From positions 1-55,348 of the forward strand of contig JAPYOP010000025.1 of assembly GCA_029938115.1 (NCBI GenBank): a stretch of 55,348 nucleotides of DNA, written 5' to 3'. Under the pieces are notes generated by a model. The model did no database searches, was not told the origin of the DNA, and saw only the letters and a list, made by a program, of their open reading frames with translations. This stretch comes from Colwellia sp. (GTDB taxonomy: Bacteria > Pseudomonadota > Gammaproteobacteria > Enterobacterales > Alteromonadaceae). The position numbers were made by a program, and so were the translations under genes. The number at the start of each line of letters is the position of its first letter. Position 1 is the stretch's first letter. Shown in pieces: positions 26,283-34,499 of this stretch.

Positions 26283-26825
26283 ATGAACATAATCCCTTCT
26301 AAACCACATGCTCAATATGAACGCGAACAATATCGCCGCAACTCAGGTATACCTGAGTTATGGGCGTTACTTGATCAAGTCAAAGACCCTGAAATTCCGG
26401 TGTTATCACTTTGGGATATCGGCATATTGAAAGATGTTATTCAGCAAGGGAATGTCGTTAAAGTAATTATTACACCAACTTATTCTGGTTGTCCTGCTAT
26501 GGATATTATCACTGAAGATATTCAAGGGGTTATGGATGATCATGGTATTGAAAAGTGCCTTGTTACTATGCAGCTTTCTCCTGCTTGGACGACTGATTGG
26601 ATGACAGAGAAAGGCCGTAATCAACTTAGAAACTATGGTATAGCGCCACCTAATGATGTGGTGAATGGCGAGGGTCAAGAACTTAATGAAGATACGCAGG
26701 TTCTATGCCCTCATTGCGGCTCTCATGATACCCGTATGGTCAGTGAATTTGGTTCAACAGCTTGTAAATCATTATTTCAATGTAATAGCTGTGAAGAACC
26801 ATTTGATCTTTTTAAGCATATCTAG
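26283..26825 (+). CDS. paaD: phenylacetyl-CoA epoxidase maturation subunit D
   Basis: 180 residues from ATG 26283, 4 bp after the paaC stop. The longer frame from 26244 would overlap paaC and adds unconserved residues. The N-terminal MIP18/DUF59 domain (VKDPEIPVLSLWDIGILKDV, with the SGCPAMD cysteine) and a C-terminal zinc or Fe-S ribbon (CPHCGSHDTRMVSEFGSTACKSLFQC..C) are present. PaaD is needed for activity of the epoxidase complex, probably in metal-centre assembly. Confidence 0.92.
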   Translation: MNIIPSKPHAQYEREQYRRNSGIPELWALLDQVKDPEIPVLSLWDIGILKDVIQQGNVVKVIITPTYSGCPAMDIITEDIQGVMDDHGIEKCLVTMQLSPAWTTDWMTEKGRNQLRNYGIAPPNDVVNGEGQELNEDTQVLCPHCGSHDTRMVSEFGSTACKSLFQCNSCEEPFDLFKHI

Positions 26826-26864
26826 CAATAAATAGTCTAGAAATAAAACAGTTAAAGGTGTGAA

Positions 26865-27962
26865 ATGTCAGATACAAATTTTTATTCACTTAAAATAGCG
26901 AACATACAAGCAGAAACAGATAGTGCTGTTTGTATTAGTTTCGATATACCGAAAGATTTAGCAGAAACATTTAAGTTTAAAGCCGGTCAATTTTTGACTT
27001 TGCAAGCCAATATTGACGGTGAAAATGTCCGTCGCTCATATTCAATCTGTTCTGGTGTTAATGATAGTCAGTTGCAAGTTGGGATAAAGCGCGTCAAAAA
27101 TGGTCTTTTTTCTAATTTTGCCAATGACCAATTTAAAGCAGGCAATAGCATTGAAGTCATGCCGCCACAAGGTAGTTTTACCCCAGACTTAGATGAAAAT
27201 AACGCCAAACATTATATGTGCCTTGCTGTGGGTAGTGGTATTACGCCTATTCTTTCTATTATTAAATCAATTTTGTTCACTGAGCCACGCAGCACAGTAA
27301 CACTTGTTTATGGTAATAAAAGAACCTCATCAATGATGTTTAAAGAGAAATTGAGCTTCGTTAAAAATAGCTACTTACAGCGCTTTAAGTGGGTCAACAT
27401 TATGAGTCAGGAAGATCAAGGCTCAGACATTCTTAAAGGAAAAATAGACAACGAAAAAGGTCATAGCTTACAGACAAATAAGATGATCAATATTCTTAAT
27501 ACTGATGAAGCGTTTATTTGTGGCCCTGAAGCTATGATTTCAGAAGTCTCGCATGGCTTTCGTAAAGAAGGGCTTGAAAAATCACAAATACATTACGAGT
27601 TGTTTGCTAATTCTTCTGCAGATTCTGCAGCAATGCTAAATAAAGCAAAACAGCGCGTTGAAGAATATGGTGAAAGTAAAACTAGCAAGGTAACGGTTAT
27701 TGCTGATGGCCGCGCTATCGACTTTGACCTTGCCACCGTAGGCGCTAATATTTTAGATGCTGGTATGGATAACGGTATGGAATTACCTTATTCATGTAAA
27801 GCGGGCGTTTGTTCAACCTGTAAAGCGAAACTAGTGAAAGGACAAGTTGACATGGACATTAGCCATGGCCTTGAAGATCACGAAATAGAAGCTGGTTTTA
27901 TCTTAACTTGTCAGGCACACCCAATATCAGATGAAGTAATTGTCAGTTTTGATGATAGATGA
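26865..27962 (+). CDS. paaE: phenylacetyl-CoA epoxidase reductase subunit E
   Basis: 365 residues. The N-terminal FAD-binding domain (RRSYSICSG), NAD(P)-binding domain (AVGSGITPILSIIKSIL) and C-terminal plant-type [2Fe-2S] ferredoxin domain (CKAGVCSTCKAKL, with a final Cys in LTCQAHP) are in the usual order. It passes electrons from NADPH to the di-iron centre of PaaA. The ribosome site AAGGTG is 5 bp before the ATG. Confidence 0.93.
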   Translation: MSDTNFYSLKIANIQAETDSAVCISFDIPKDLAETFKFKAGQFLTLQANIDGENVRRSYSICSGVNDSQLQVGIKRVKNGLFSNFANDQFKAGNSIEVMPPQGSFTPDLDENNAKHYMCLAVGSGITPILSIIKSILFTEPRSTVTLVYGNKRTSSMMFKEKLSFVKNSYLQRFKWVNIMSQEDQGSDILKGKIDNEKGHSLQTNKMINILNTDEAFICGPEAMISEVSHGFRKEGLEKSQIHYELFANSSADSAAMLNKAKQRVEEYGESKTSKVTVIADGRAIDFDLATVGANILDAGMDNGMELPYSCKAGVCSTCKAKLVKGQVDMDISHGLEDHEIEAGFILTCQAHPISDEVIVSFDDR

Positions 27963-28043
27963 TCAATTTTAAATGAAATGCTTTCTCCCTAGCGTAAAAT
28001 TTAGCTACAATTTCGCCTAAGTGTTGAGCTAGGAGAATATTTT

Positions 28044-28961
28044 ATGACAACAAATAAGCGGATAGAGAAAATTAAACAACATATAAAAGACAATAGTATT
28101 AGCTGTACTTCAATGGTGGTGACAGTCTTTGGTGATGTTATTTCTCAACACGGCCATTGGGTTTGGTTGTCTAGTTTAATTCAAACGCTCGAGCATTTTG
28201 GCTTTAATGAAAGACAAGTGCGAACCTCTGTTTATCGCTTAGTGCAAAGTGATTGGCTGAAAGTTAATAAAATAGGTCGGTGTAGCTATTATTGCTTTAC
28301 CGATACCGCCACCGGGCACTATGAGAAAGCGGCTAAGAGAATATATTTAGCTGAACGACCTGACTGGAATGAAAATTGGCAGTTGGTATTGCCCGTTTCG
28401 GTACCCGACAATAAAAAAGAAGAGTTGCGTAAAAGTTTACTTTGGCAAGGTTTTAATGCGCTAACCGGTGGACTTTATGCGCATCCATCCTCTGATCGTT
28501 CATCACTAGATGAAGCGCTTCATGAGTTGGGTATTATCTCTAATGTGATTGTTTTTGACGCAAAAACAGTCGACTCGAACTCACGAAGTGCACTGAAAGA
28601 GTTAATTAAATCTCGTTGGCAATTGTCAGCGTTAGAAGGGTATTATCAAGAATTTCTTAAATTCTATCGACCTATTTGCCAACGCGTATCGTCAACGTTA
28701 CCTGACGCAACAGAATGCTTTCTAATTAGAGCATCGATGATTCATGATTTTAGGCGTATTTTGTTACGAGACCCTGATTTTCCGAATGAAATGTTACCTC
28801 ATGGCTGGGTTGGTAATGAAGCGCAAGAATTAGTAAAACGAACCTATAAAATATTGGCAGCGCCATCTATTAATTTTATAGAAAATAATATCAATAATGC
28901 CCAAGGAACAGTGCCTGTAGCTACGACTAAATTTTTTACTCGTTTTGGCGGCCTGACTTAA
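28044..28961 (+). CDS. paaX: phenylacetic acid catabolism transcriptional repressor
   Basis: 305 residues (E. coli 316). A winged-helix N-terminus (SCTSMVVTVFGDVISQHGHWVWLSSLIQTL, FNERQVRTSVYRLVQSDWL) and the PaaX C-terminal domain ending RRILLRDPDFPNEMLPHGWVG are clear. PaaX represses paa operons and is released by phenylacetyl-CoA. AGGAGA lies 7 bp before the ATG. Its 81-bp upstream gap includes a -10-like TACAAT near 28009, so it may have its own promoter. TGATTC-type sites occur before paaZ. Confidence 0.92.
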   Translation: MTTNKRIEKIKQHIKDNSISCTSMVVTVFGDVISQHGHWVWLSSLIQTLEHFGFNERQVRTSVYRLVQSDWLKVNKIGRCSYYCFTDTATGHYEKAAKRIYLAERPDWNENWQLVLPVSVPDNKKEELRKSLLWQGFNALTGGLYAHPSSDRSSLDEALHELGIISNVIVFDAKTVDSNSRSALKELIKSRWQLSALEGYYQEFLKFYRPICQRVSSTLPDATECFLIRASMIHDFRRILLRDPDFPNEMLPHGWVGNEAQELVKRTYKILAAPSINFIENNINNAQGTVPVATTKFFTRFGGLT

Positions 28962-29011
28962 TTAACTTTGGTCATCACAGCAGACACCATTTACCTATTT
29001 AGGATCCCTTT

Positions 29012-31120
29012 ATGAATTCCCCAGTTTCACTAGCAAAACAAGGTGATGTCGCTGTTATTAGCGTTGATAACCCGCCAGTTAATGCACTTTCACAAGCCGT
29101 ACGAGCAGGCCTTATTAGCTGTTTACTTAGCGCAGAACAAGATGATGCAATTAAAGCTATTGTTATTCACTGTCATGGTCGTACTTTTATTGCCGGAGCT
29201 GATATATCTGAATTTGGCAAACCACCATTAACGCCGCACTTGCCTGAAGTATTAGCTAAAATAGATGCGTGTGCAAAGCCTGTTGTTGCTGCGCTACATG
29301 GCAATGTTTTAGGCGGTGGTTTTGAAGTTGCTTTATCATGTCATTATCGCTTAGCCGTTAAAGGCACTAAATTAGGTTTACCCGAAGTTACCCTTGGACT
29401 CATTCCGGGAGCAGGCGGTACGCAATTATTACCTAGAATTGCCGGTGTAGAGCGGGCGTTAACAATGATCACTTCGGGCAAACCAGCACTTGCCGAATCT
29501 TTAGTTGATTGCGGTGTCATTGATCAATTGCTAGAAAAATCATCGACTGATGACTTACTTACTCAAGTCATCAGTTATGCACAAGAACTTATTAAACAAA
29601 ACAAAGGTGTTCGTCCGACGTCCCAACTTGACGTGGGTAAAACGTCTTATGCTTTAGATACCTTTGTGAAGTGGCGTACTAAATTATCTAAAAAAGCGCG
29701 CGGCCAGCAAGCGCCACAATGCTGTATTGATTCAATTGAAAATGCCACTTTATTACCTTTTAAAGAAGGAATGTTAAAAGAAAGAGCAATGTTTGTCACC
29801 TGTCGAGACTCGTCTCAATCTCGCGCTATGCGTCATGCTTTTTTTGCTGAACGCAAGGCGGCTAAACTACCAACCCCTTCAGCAGATAATCCCGATTTAC
29901 CTGCCCTAAATATCGATGCTGTGGCTATTATTGGCGCCGGTACTATGGGCGGCGGTATTGCTATGTGTTTTGCTAAAGCAGGCATTAGTGTCAAACTATT
30001 AGAAATGAGTGAGGAAAACCTAGCTAGAGGCATTAAAGCTATTCGTGAACGCTATAATCAAGCACTAAAGCGTGGTTTGATGACCGAAACGCAACTTGAA
30101 AATTGCATGGCGCTAATTCAAGGTACTTGCGATTATCAAGATCTGACTGATGTTGATTTAGTGGTTGAAGCGGCTTTTGAGACCATGGCAGTAAAACAGC
30201 AGATATTTTCAAAACTAGATGAAGTGTGTAAAGCGGACGTTATTTTAGCCAGTAATACCTCTTATTTAGATATTAATGAAATTGCTAAGGCAACGAATAG
30301 AGCAAATAAAGTATTAGGTATGCACTTTTTTAGTCCGGCTAATATCATGAAACTGTTAGAGGTTGTCCGTGCAGATGCAACCGATGAGCAAACCATTAAA
30401 ACAGTTATGGCCTTAGGTAAAAAAATAGGCAAGATTACCGTCGCGGTAAATGTTTGTTATGGTTTTGTTGGTAATCGTATGTATGCCTGTTATGGACGAG
30501 AAGCCAATCTGTTACTGCTTGAAGGCGCAAGTCCAGAGCAAATAGATAACGCCATGCATAAATGGGGTATGGCCATGGGGCCATTGGCAGTAAATGATAT
30601 GTCAGGCATTGATATTGCTTATAAAGCTCGTCAAGAAAACCCTAACCTACCCGATGATCCTGCGTATTTTCAAGCAGCAAATTTGATGGTAGAAGCTGGC
30701 CGATTAGGTCAAAAGACCGGTGCAGGATTTTATCAATATGATAAAGAGACTGGCCGCAGAATTGCCGATGAAAAAGTGCTAGCCATTTTTCATGAGCAAG
30801 CCAATAGTTTGAATATTCGTCAGCGAGATGATATTACCGATGAAGAGATTCAAAATCGTTTAATTTTTGCGCTTATTAATGAAGGTGCTAATATACTGTC
30901 AGAAGGTATTGCAACACGAGCAAGTGATATTGATGTTATTTGGCTAAATGGTTATGGCTTTCCTCGCCACCTTGGTGGGCCAATGTGTTATGCAGATGAA
31001 GTGGGCTTGGATAAAGTTGTAGCGACGATAAAAGAATACCAACAGCAATTGGGTGATCAATATTGGCAACCAGCGCCCTTGTTGTTAGAGCTGATTAGCC
31101 AGAATAAAAAGCTAATTTAG
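29012..31120 (+). CDS. fused enoyl-CoA hydratase / 3-hydroxyacyl-CoA dehydrogenase (PaaF plus PaaH functions)
   Basis: 702 residues. The N-terminal crotonase domain (about 1-190) has both hydratase glutamates, in GGGFEVAL and GLPEVTLGLIPGAGGTQ. Then an NAD-binding dehydrogenase domain (about 295-480; GAGTMGGGIAMCFAKAG, HFFSPANIMKLLEVV) and two C-terminal dehydrogenase domains follow. This is the peroxisomal bifunctional or FadJ-like layout. No separate paaF or paaH lies in the cluster, so this enzyme probably hydrates 2,3-dehydroadipyl-CoA and oxidises 3-hydroxyadipyl-CoA. The ribosome site is AGGATCCC. A strong terminator follows at 31145. Confidence 0.88.
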   Translation: MNSPVSLAKQGDVAVISVDNPPVNALSQAVRAGLISCLLSAEQDDAIKAIVIHCHGRTFIAGADISEFGKPPLTPHLPEVLAKIDACAKPVVAALHGNVLGGGFEVALSCHYRLAVKGTKLGLPEVTLGLIPGAGGTQLLPRIAGVERALTMITSGKPALAESLVDCGVIDQLLEKSSTDDLLTQVISYAQELIKQNKGVRPTSQLDVGKTSYALDTFVKWRTKLSKKARGQQAPQCCIDSIENATLLPFKEGMLKERAMFVTCRDSSQSRAMRHAFFAERKAAKLPTPSADNPDLPALNIDAVAIIGAGTMGGGIAMCFAKAGISVKLLEMSEENLARGIKAIRERYNQALKRGLMTETQLENCMALIQGTCDYQDLTDVDLVVEAAFETMAVKQQIFSKLDEVCKADVILASNTSYLDINEIAKATNRANKVLGMHFFSPANIMKLLEVVRADATDEQTIKTVMALGKKIGKITVAVNVCYGFVGNRMYACYGREANLLLLEGASPEQIDNAMHKWGMAMGPLAVNDMSGIDIAYKARQENPNLPDDPAYFQAANLMVEAGRLGQKTGAGFYQYDKETGRRIADEKVLAIFHEQANSLNIRQRDDITDEEIQNRLIFALINEGANILSEGIATRASDIDVIWLNGYGFPRHLGGPMCYADEVGLDKVVATIKEYQQQLGDQYWQPAPLLLELISQNKKLI

Positions 31121-31144
31121 TCAACTCTGATAGCTTTTAGATGA

Positions 31145-31185
31145 GTTATTAATCTCTAAGAGATTAATAACAAAAATTTTTATTT
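31145..31185 (+). terminator. Rho-independent terminator between the hydratase/dehydrogenase gene and paaY
   Basis: A perfect 12-bp stem, GTTATTAATCTC (31145-31156) with GAGATTAATAAC (31160-31171), with a 3-nt loop, followed by AAAAATTTTTATTT. It can work in both directions. It separates paaY from the main run, so paaY may have its own promoter. Confidence 0.75.
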
Positions 31186-31230
31186 AGTGTTGAGCACTGA
31201 ATCATTTTTTCCTTATGTTAGAGCACCCAT

Positions 31231-31818
31231 ATGCCTATTTATGCTATTGATAATTTCATCCCTGTTATCGACCCAAGTAGTTTTATCCATCCTAGCGCTG
31301 AGATTATTGGCGATGTAATTATAGAAAAACATTGTTATATCGGGCCCAATGCAGTGCTACGTGGTGATTTTGGTCGAATCCACGTTTGTGCTTATTCTAA
31401 TGTACAAGATAATTGTGTTTTGCACAGTTTTCCCAATAAAGATTGCTACCTTGAACCGTATAGTCATATTGGACATGCCGCGGTATTGCACGGTTGTCTC
31501 ATTGGTGAAAACTCACTTATTGGCATGAATGCCGTAGTGATGGATGATGCAAAAATTGGCGCTGAATCTATTGTTGCCGCTTCTGCGTTTGTTAAAGCCA
31601 AGTTTAGCTGTGAAAGTCGCAGTATGGTGGTTGGTACGCCTGCAAAAGTATTAAGACAAGTAACAGACAATGAAGTCACTTGGAAAACCTCAGGTACGCA
31701 AGAGTATGTCACTCTAGCAAAGCGTTGTATTGATAGCTTACGGGAAGTTGAACCTTTGGAACTGATCCAAGCTAATCGCCCTAGATTTCAACAATCTAAT
31801 CACGAGGTGAAAAGTTAG
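31231..31818 (+). CDS. paaY: PaaY-type hexapeptide-repeat thioesterase
   Basis: 195 residues (E. coli 196). A left-handed beta-helix of hexapeptide repeats from about residue 20 to 145, with conserved VLRGDFGRIHV and HIGHAAVLHGCLIG histidines typical of the gamma-carbonic-anhydrase-like family. PaaY hydrolyses dead-end CoA thioesters formed from ring intermediates and so protects the pathway. No paaI thioesterase is present, making this the only obvious salvage enzyme here. Confidence 0.88.
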   Translation: MPIYAIDNFIPVIDPSSFIHPSAEIIGDVIIEKHCYIGPNAVLRGDFGRIHVCAYSNVQDNCVLHSFPNKDCYLEPYSHIGHAAVLHGCLIGENSLIGMNAVVMDDAKIGAESIVAASAFVKAKFSCESRSMVVGTPAKVLRQVTDNEVTWKTSGTQEYVTLAKRCIDSLREVEPLELIQANRPRFQQSNHEVKS

Positions 31819-31956
31819 TCTGTTATATGCCACTTTATTAGGCAAATATAATCTTTACGGGGTATGAGTTCAATGCTGAAAATATCAGTCGTTAAATTCT
31901 TTTAGTCGACCACACCTTCAATATCACTACTTCATGTTTTATTCTTTCAAATGTGA

Positions 31957-32269
31957 TACCAATTTGATTAAATTTCTTCCCTACTCAGAGCTATGCTCGA
32001 TGTTCAATAACAAGGCGAATTTGTTTAGGTCTAGTCACTCTAAATCAAATAAATTTAACGATGTTAGTGGTCATCGAGCAAGCTCCCGAAGGGCGAGTTT
32101 AAAAGGCTTATATGCTGCGTTATTGATTTTGATAAGGGAATAACCATTATCTTCAATCAATGCCTTGCCTACATGGATGTAGGTACTTAGGTTCAGTCTG
32201 GAACTATGAACCTGTGCCTCTAAGCCTTTTAATTATCGCTGAGTGGGAAAGAACTTAATCAATTTGGTA
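31957..32269 (-). mobile_element. MITE-like element, copy B (313 bp, inverted relative to copy A)
   Basis: Ends TACCAATTTGATTAAATTTC (left) and GGGAAAGAACTTAATCAATT...GGTA (right) are inverted repeats, and the body matches copy A read on the other strand. It has an extra 50 bp (about 32167-32217) made of two hairpins, CCTACATGGATGTAGG (32168-32183) and AGGTTCA/TGAACCT (32189-32213). A 69-codon open frame here (31934-32143) is a by-product of the repeat, not a gene. Confidence 0.8.
32168..32213. repeat. double-hairpin insertion inside MITE copy B
   Basis: CCTACATGGATGTAGG is a perfect 16-bp palindrome. Five bases later AGGTTCA pairs with TGAACCT across an 11-nt loop. This block is absent from copy A, so it was either gained by B or lost from A. 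Confidence 0.6.
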
Positions 32270-32453
32270 TTAAAGCATCCCGCTTTTGGAATACCTTCAA
32301 AAATCCACTCGTTCCATTAGTGGGACGATCATAGCCAAAGATACTACTGAATATTTATTATAATAAAAATAATTGAATAAAAACAATGTCGTAGCTGCTT
32401 TGGCTTGGTTCGTGCAATTTAACGGTAGAGTTAATTGTTTGAATGGAACGTTT
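32270..32453 (+). other. upstream region of transporter module 1
   Basis: No gene is seen. It contains the sigma-54 promoter at 32400 and, further upstream, CCACT-N9-AGTGG (32315-32333), an inverted repeat that could be an activator site for the module's own sigma-54 activator. Confidence 0.35.
32400..32416 (+). promoter_or_regulatory. sigma-54 promoter of transporter module 1
   Basis: TTGGCTTGGTTCGTGCA fits YTGGCACGNNNNTTGCW at most positions, with GG at 32402-32403 and GC at 32414-32415 in exact -24/-12 spacing. It lies 38 bp before the adaptor start. The module encodes a sigma-54 activator, and the paralogous module has an even better match at the same place. Confidence 0.7.
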
Positions 32454-33707
32454 ATGGATATTGTTAGAACTACTAAAAAGTCAATTTTTGCTAAATATCG
32501 TTGGCTTTTTGTTGCCGTGTTTACATTGCTTATGCTTTATTTTTTCAACCAAACGGTGGTGGGCAGCGACTTTACCTCTGAACGTTCTAAATTATTGTTT
32601 GCAACAGTTGAGCGTGGTGAGTTTACCATTAAGGTTCGCGGTCCAGGAATATTAACGCCGAAAGAGTTTCGTTGGATTGCTTCTGATGTTGAAGGACGAG
32701 CTGAACGTGTATTAGTTAAACCGGGTGCTCATGTTAAAGCCGGTGATTTATTGATTGAATTAACCAATCCTAAACTGGAGCGAAAACTAGAAGAAACACG
32801 TTGGGAGTTAGAAGCACAAGAAGCGGAAACACAAGCGGCTTTGGTTAATTTGGAATCACAGTTACTTGATCAAAAAGCCAAGGTATTTAATGCCAAATTA
32901 GACTTTGAAACAATTGCGATGCGTTTAAAAGCAGAAACAGAATTATTTAACAATGGCGCACAAGCGGTTTCAAAGCTAGATTATGAAAAAACCAAATTAC
33001 AAAATACGCAAACACATGAGCGCTGGAATATCGAAAAGCTACGTGAAATTAAGATGAAAGAAAGTGTCGTAGCTAATAAAAATGCATTGAATGCACGTTT
33101 AAATAAAATGCGTAAAACACTGCAAAGCATGCAAGAGCAAGTGGCTAATTTGCAAGTAAAAGCAACTATCGATAGTGTAGTGCAAGCTGTTGCTATTGAA
33201 GCAGGTCAGCAAGTCGTTATGGGTAGTAACCTAGCTAAGCTGGCACAACAAAACGAACTAATTGCTGAGTTGCAAATTCCTGAGCTTGCTATTCGTGACG
33301 TCGCATTAGGGCAATCAGTGATGATTGATACTCGCAATAATCAAATTACGGGCACGGTTATTCGTATTGCACCTGCGGTTAATAATGGTGCAGTACAAGT
33401 TGATGTTGCTTTAGCGGGACCTCTTCCTAGTGACGCTCGACCAGATTTGAGTATCGATGGAGAAATTCTTGTTGCGCAACTCCAAGATAGTTTGTTTGTA
33501 CGTCGTCCGTCCTTTGCACAAAGTAACCGTAGCGTAAAACTTTTTAAACTCGATGCTACTGGTGATGCCGCCAATCGTGTGACGGTTGAGTTTGGGCGCG
33601 GCTCGGTACAAAAAATTCAAGTGAAAAGTGGCTTGTCGGTAGGCGACCAAATCATTATTTCTCAAAATGAAGAAATCCAACGTTTTAACAAAATATCAAT
33701 TAATTAA
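32454..33707 (+). CDS. periplasmic adaptor (HlyD/MacA-like) of ABC transporter module 1
   Basis: 417 residues from ATG 32454, chosen because the paralogue at 42702 has the same length and the same TTTATGGATATT start context; an ATG at 32373 would lie upstream of the sigma-54 promoter. It has an N-terminal membrane anchor (about 17-35), a lipoyl/barrel-sandwich segment (VLVKPGAHVKAGDLLIELTNP), a long coiled coil (about 105-230) and a beta-barrel region (VAIEAGQQVVMGSNLAKLA). It should link the inner-membrane permease to an outer-membrane channel or substrate. Head of the five-gene module. Confidence 0.85.
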   Translation: MDIVRTTKKSIFAKYRWLFVAVFTLLMLYFFNQTVVGSDFTSERSKLLFATVERGEFTIKVRGPGILTPKEFRWIASDVEGRAERVLVKPGAHVKAGDLLIELTNPKLERKLEETRWELEAQEAETQAALVNLESQLLDQKAKVFNAKLDFETIAMRLKAETELFNNGAQAVSKLDYEKTKLQNTQTHERWNIEKLREIKMKESVVANKNALNARLNKMRKTLQSMQEQVANLQVKATIDSVVQAVAIEAGQQVVMGSNLAKLAQQNELIAELQIPELAIRDVALGQSVMIDTRNNQITGTVIRIAPAVNNGAVQVDVALAGPLPSDARPDLSIDGEILVAQLQDSLFVRRPSFAQSNRSVKLFKLDATGDAANRVTVEFGRGSVQKIQVKSGLSVGDQIIISQNEEIQRFNKISIN

Positions 33708-33763
33708 TCGACCATGCATATGTGTGGTGTTAAAGACTAAATAAATAGAAAGGAATATAAAAA

Positions 33764-34477
33764 ATGACTGAACAAGTATTGATTAATCTAAATAATGTAA
33801 AAAAAGTTTTTTTTACAGAAGAAGTAGAAACCCATGCCTTAGCAGATATTAATTTAACCATAAATGCTGGGGAATATGTTTCCATTTCTGGCCCGTCTGG
33901 GTGTGGTAAGTCAACCTTATTATCAGTCATTGGTTTGCTTGATATCGCAACCCATGGCGAGTATGCACTTAATGGTCATCAAGTCATTAATTTGAAAAAC
34001 GCTGACCGAGCGCGTATTCGTAATAAGGAAGTTGGTTTTATTTTTCAGTCGTTTAATTTAATTAGTGATTTAACTGTAGAAGAAAATGTAGCGCTACCAC
34101 TAACTTATCGTGATGACTTTACTAGCCAACAAATCAAAGAGGCAGTTAAAACCGCTTTAGAAAAAGTGGATATGAATCATCGTTGTAGCCATTTTCCTTC
34201 ACAATTATCAGGCGGTCAACAGCAGCGCGTTGCCGTAGCACGAGCAATAGCAGGTAAACCTTCAATTATTCTCGCTGATGAACCAACAGGTAATTTAGAC
34301 AGTAAAAATGCAGAGGCAGTTATGGCCCTGCTTGACAGTCTACATCAGGACGGTGCAACCATTTGTATGGTGACCCATGATCCGCGTTCAGCAAAAAGAG
34401 CAGAACGTTTAATCGAGATACTTGACGGAAAAATAACAGCTGACAATGTAATTTCTCGTGGTATTCACGCAGCCTAA
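33764..34477 (+). CDS. ABC transporter ATPase (MacB/LolD type), module 1
   Basis: 237 residues. Walker A GPSGCGKST (about 43-51), Q loop FIFQSFN, signature LSGGQQQRVAVARA, Walker B ILADEPTG and switch His in VTHD are all intact. It should power the FtsX-type permease encoded 22 bp downstream. AGGAA lies 10 bp before the ATG. It is closely similar to the ATPase of module 2 at 44021. Confidence 0.93.
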   Translation: MTEQVLINLNNVKKVFFTEEVETHALADINLTINAGEYVSISGPSGCGKSTLLSVIGLLDIATHGEYALNGHQVINLKNADRARIRNKEVGFIFQSFNLISDLTVEENVALPLTYRDDFTSQQIKEAVKTALEKVDMNHRCSHFPSQLSGGQQQRVAVARAIAGKPSIILADEPTGNLDSKNAEAVMALLDSLHQDGATICMVTHDPRSAKRAERLIEILDGKITADNVISRGIHAA

Positions 34478-34499
34478 CTAGACGCCAAGGAGATTAAAA

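Noticed and set aside
31934..32143. 69-codon plus-strand open frame
   Set aside because: It lies almost wholly in MITE copy B; the same DNA in copy A is not coding. Such frames are often called as hypothetical proteins but come from the repeat.
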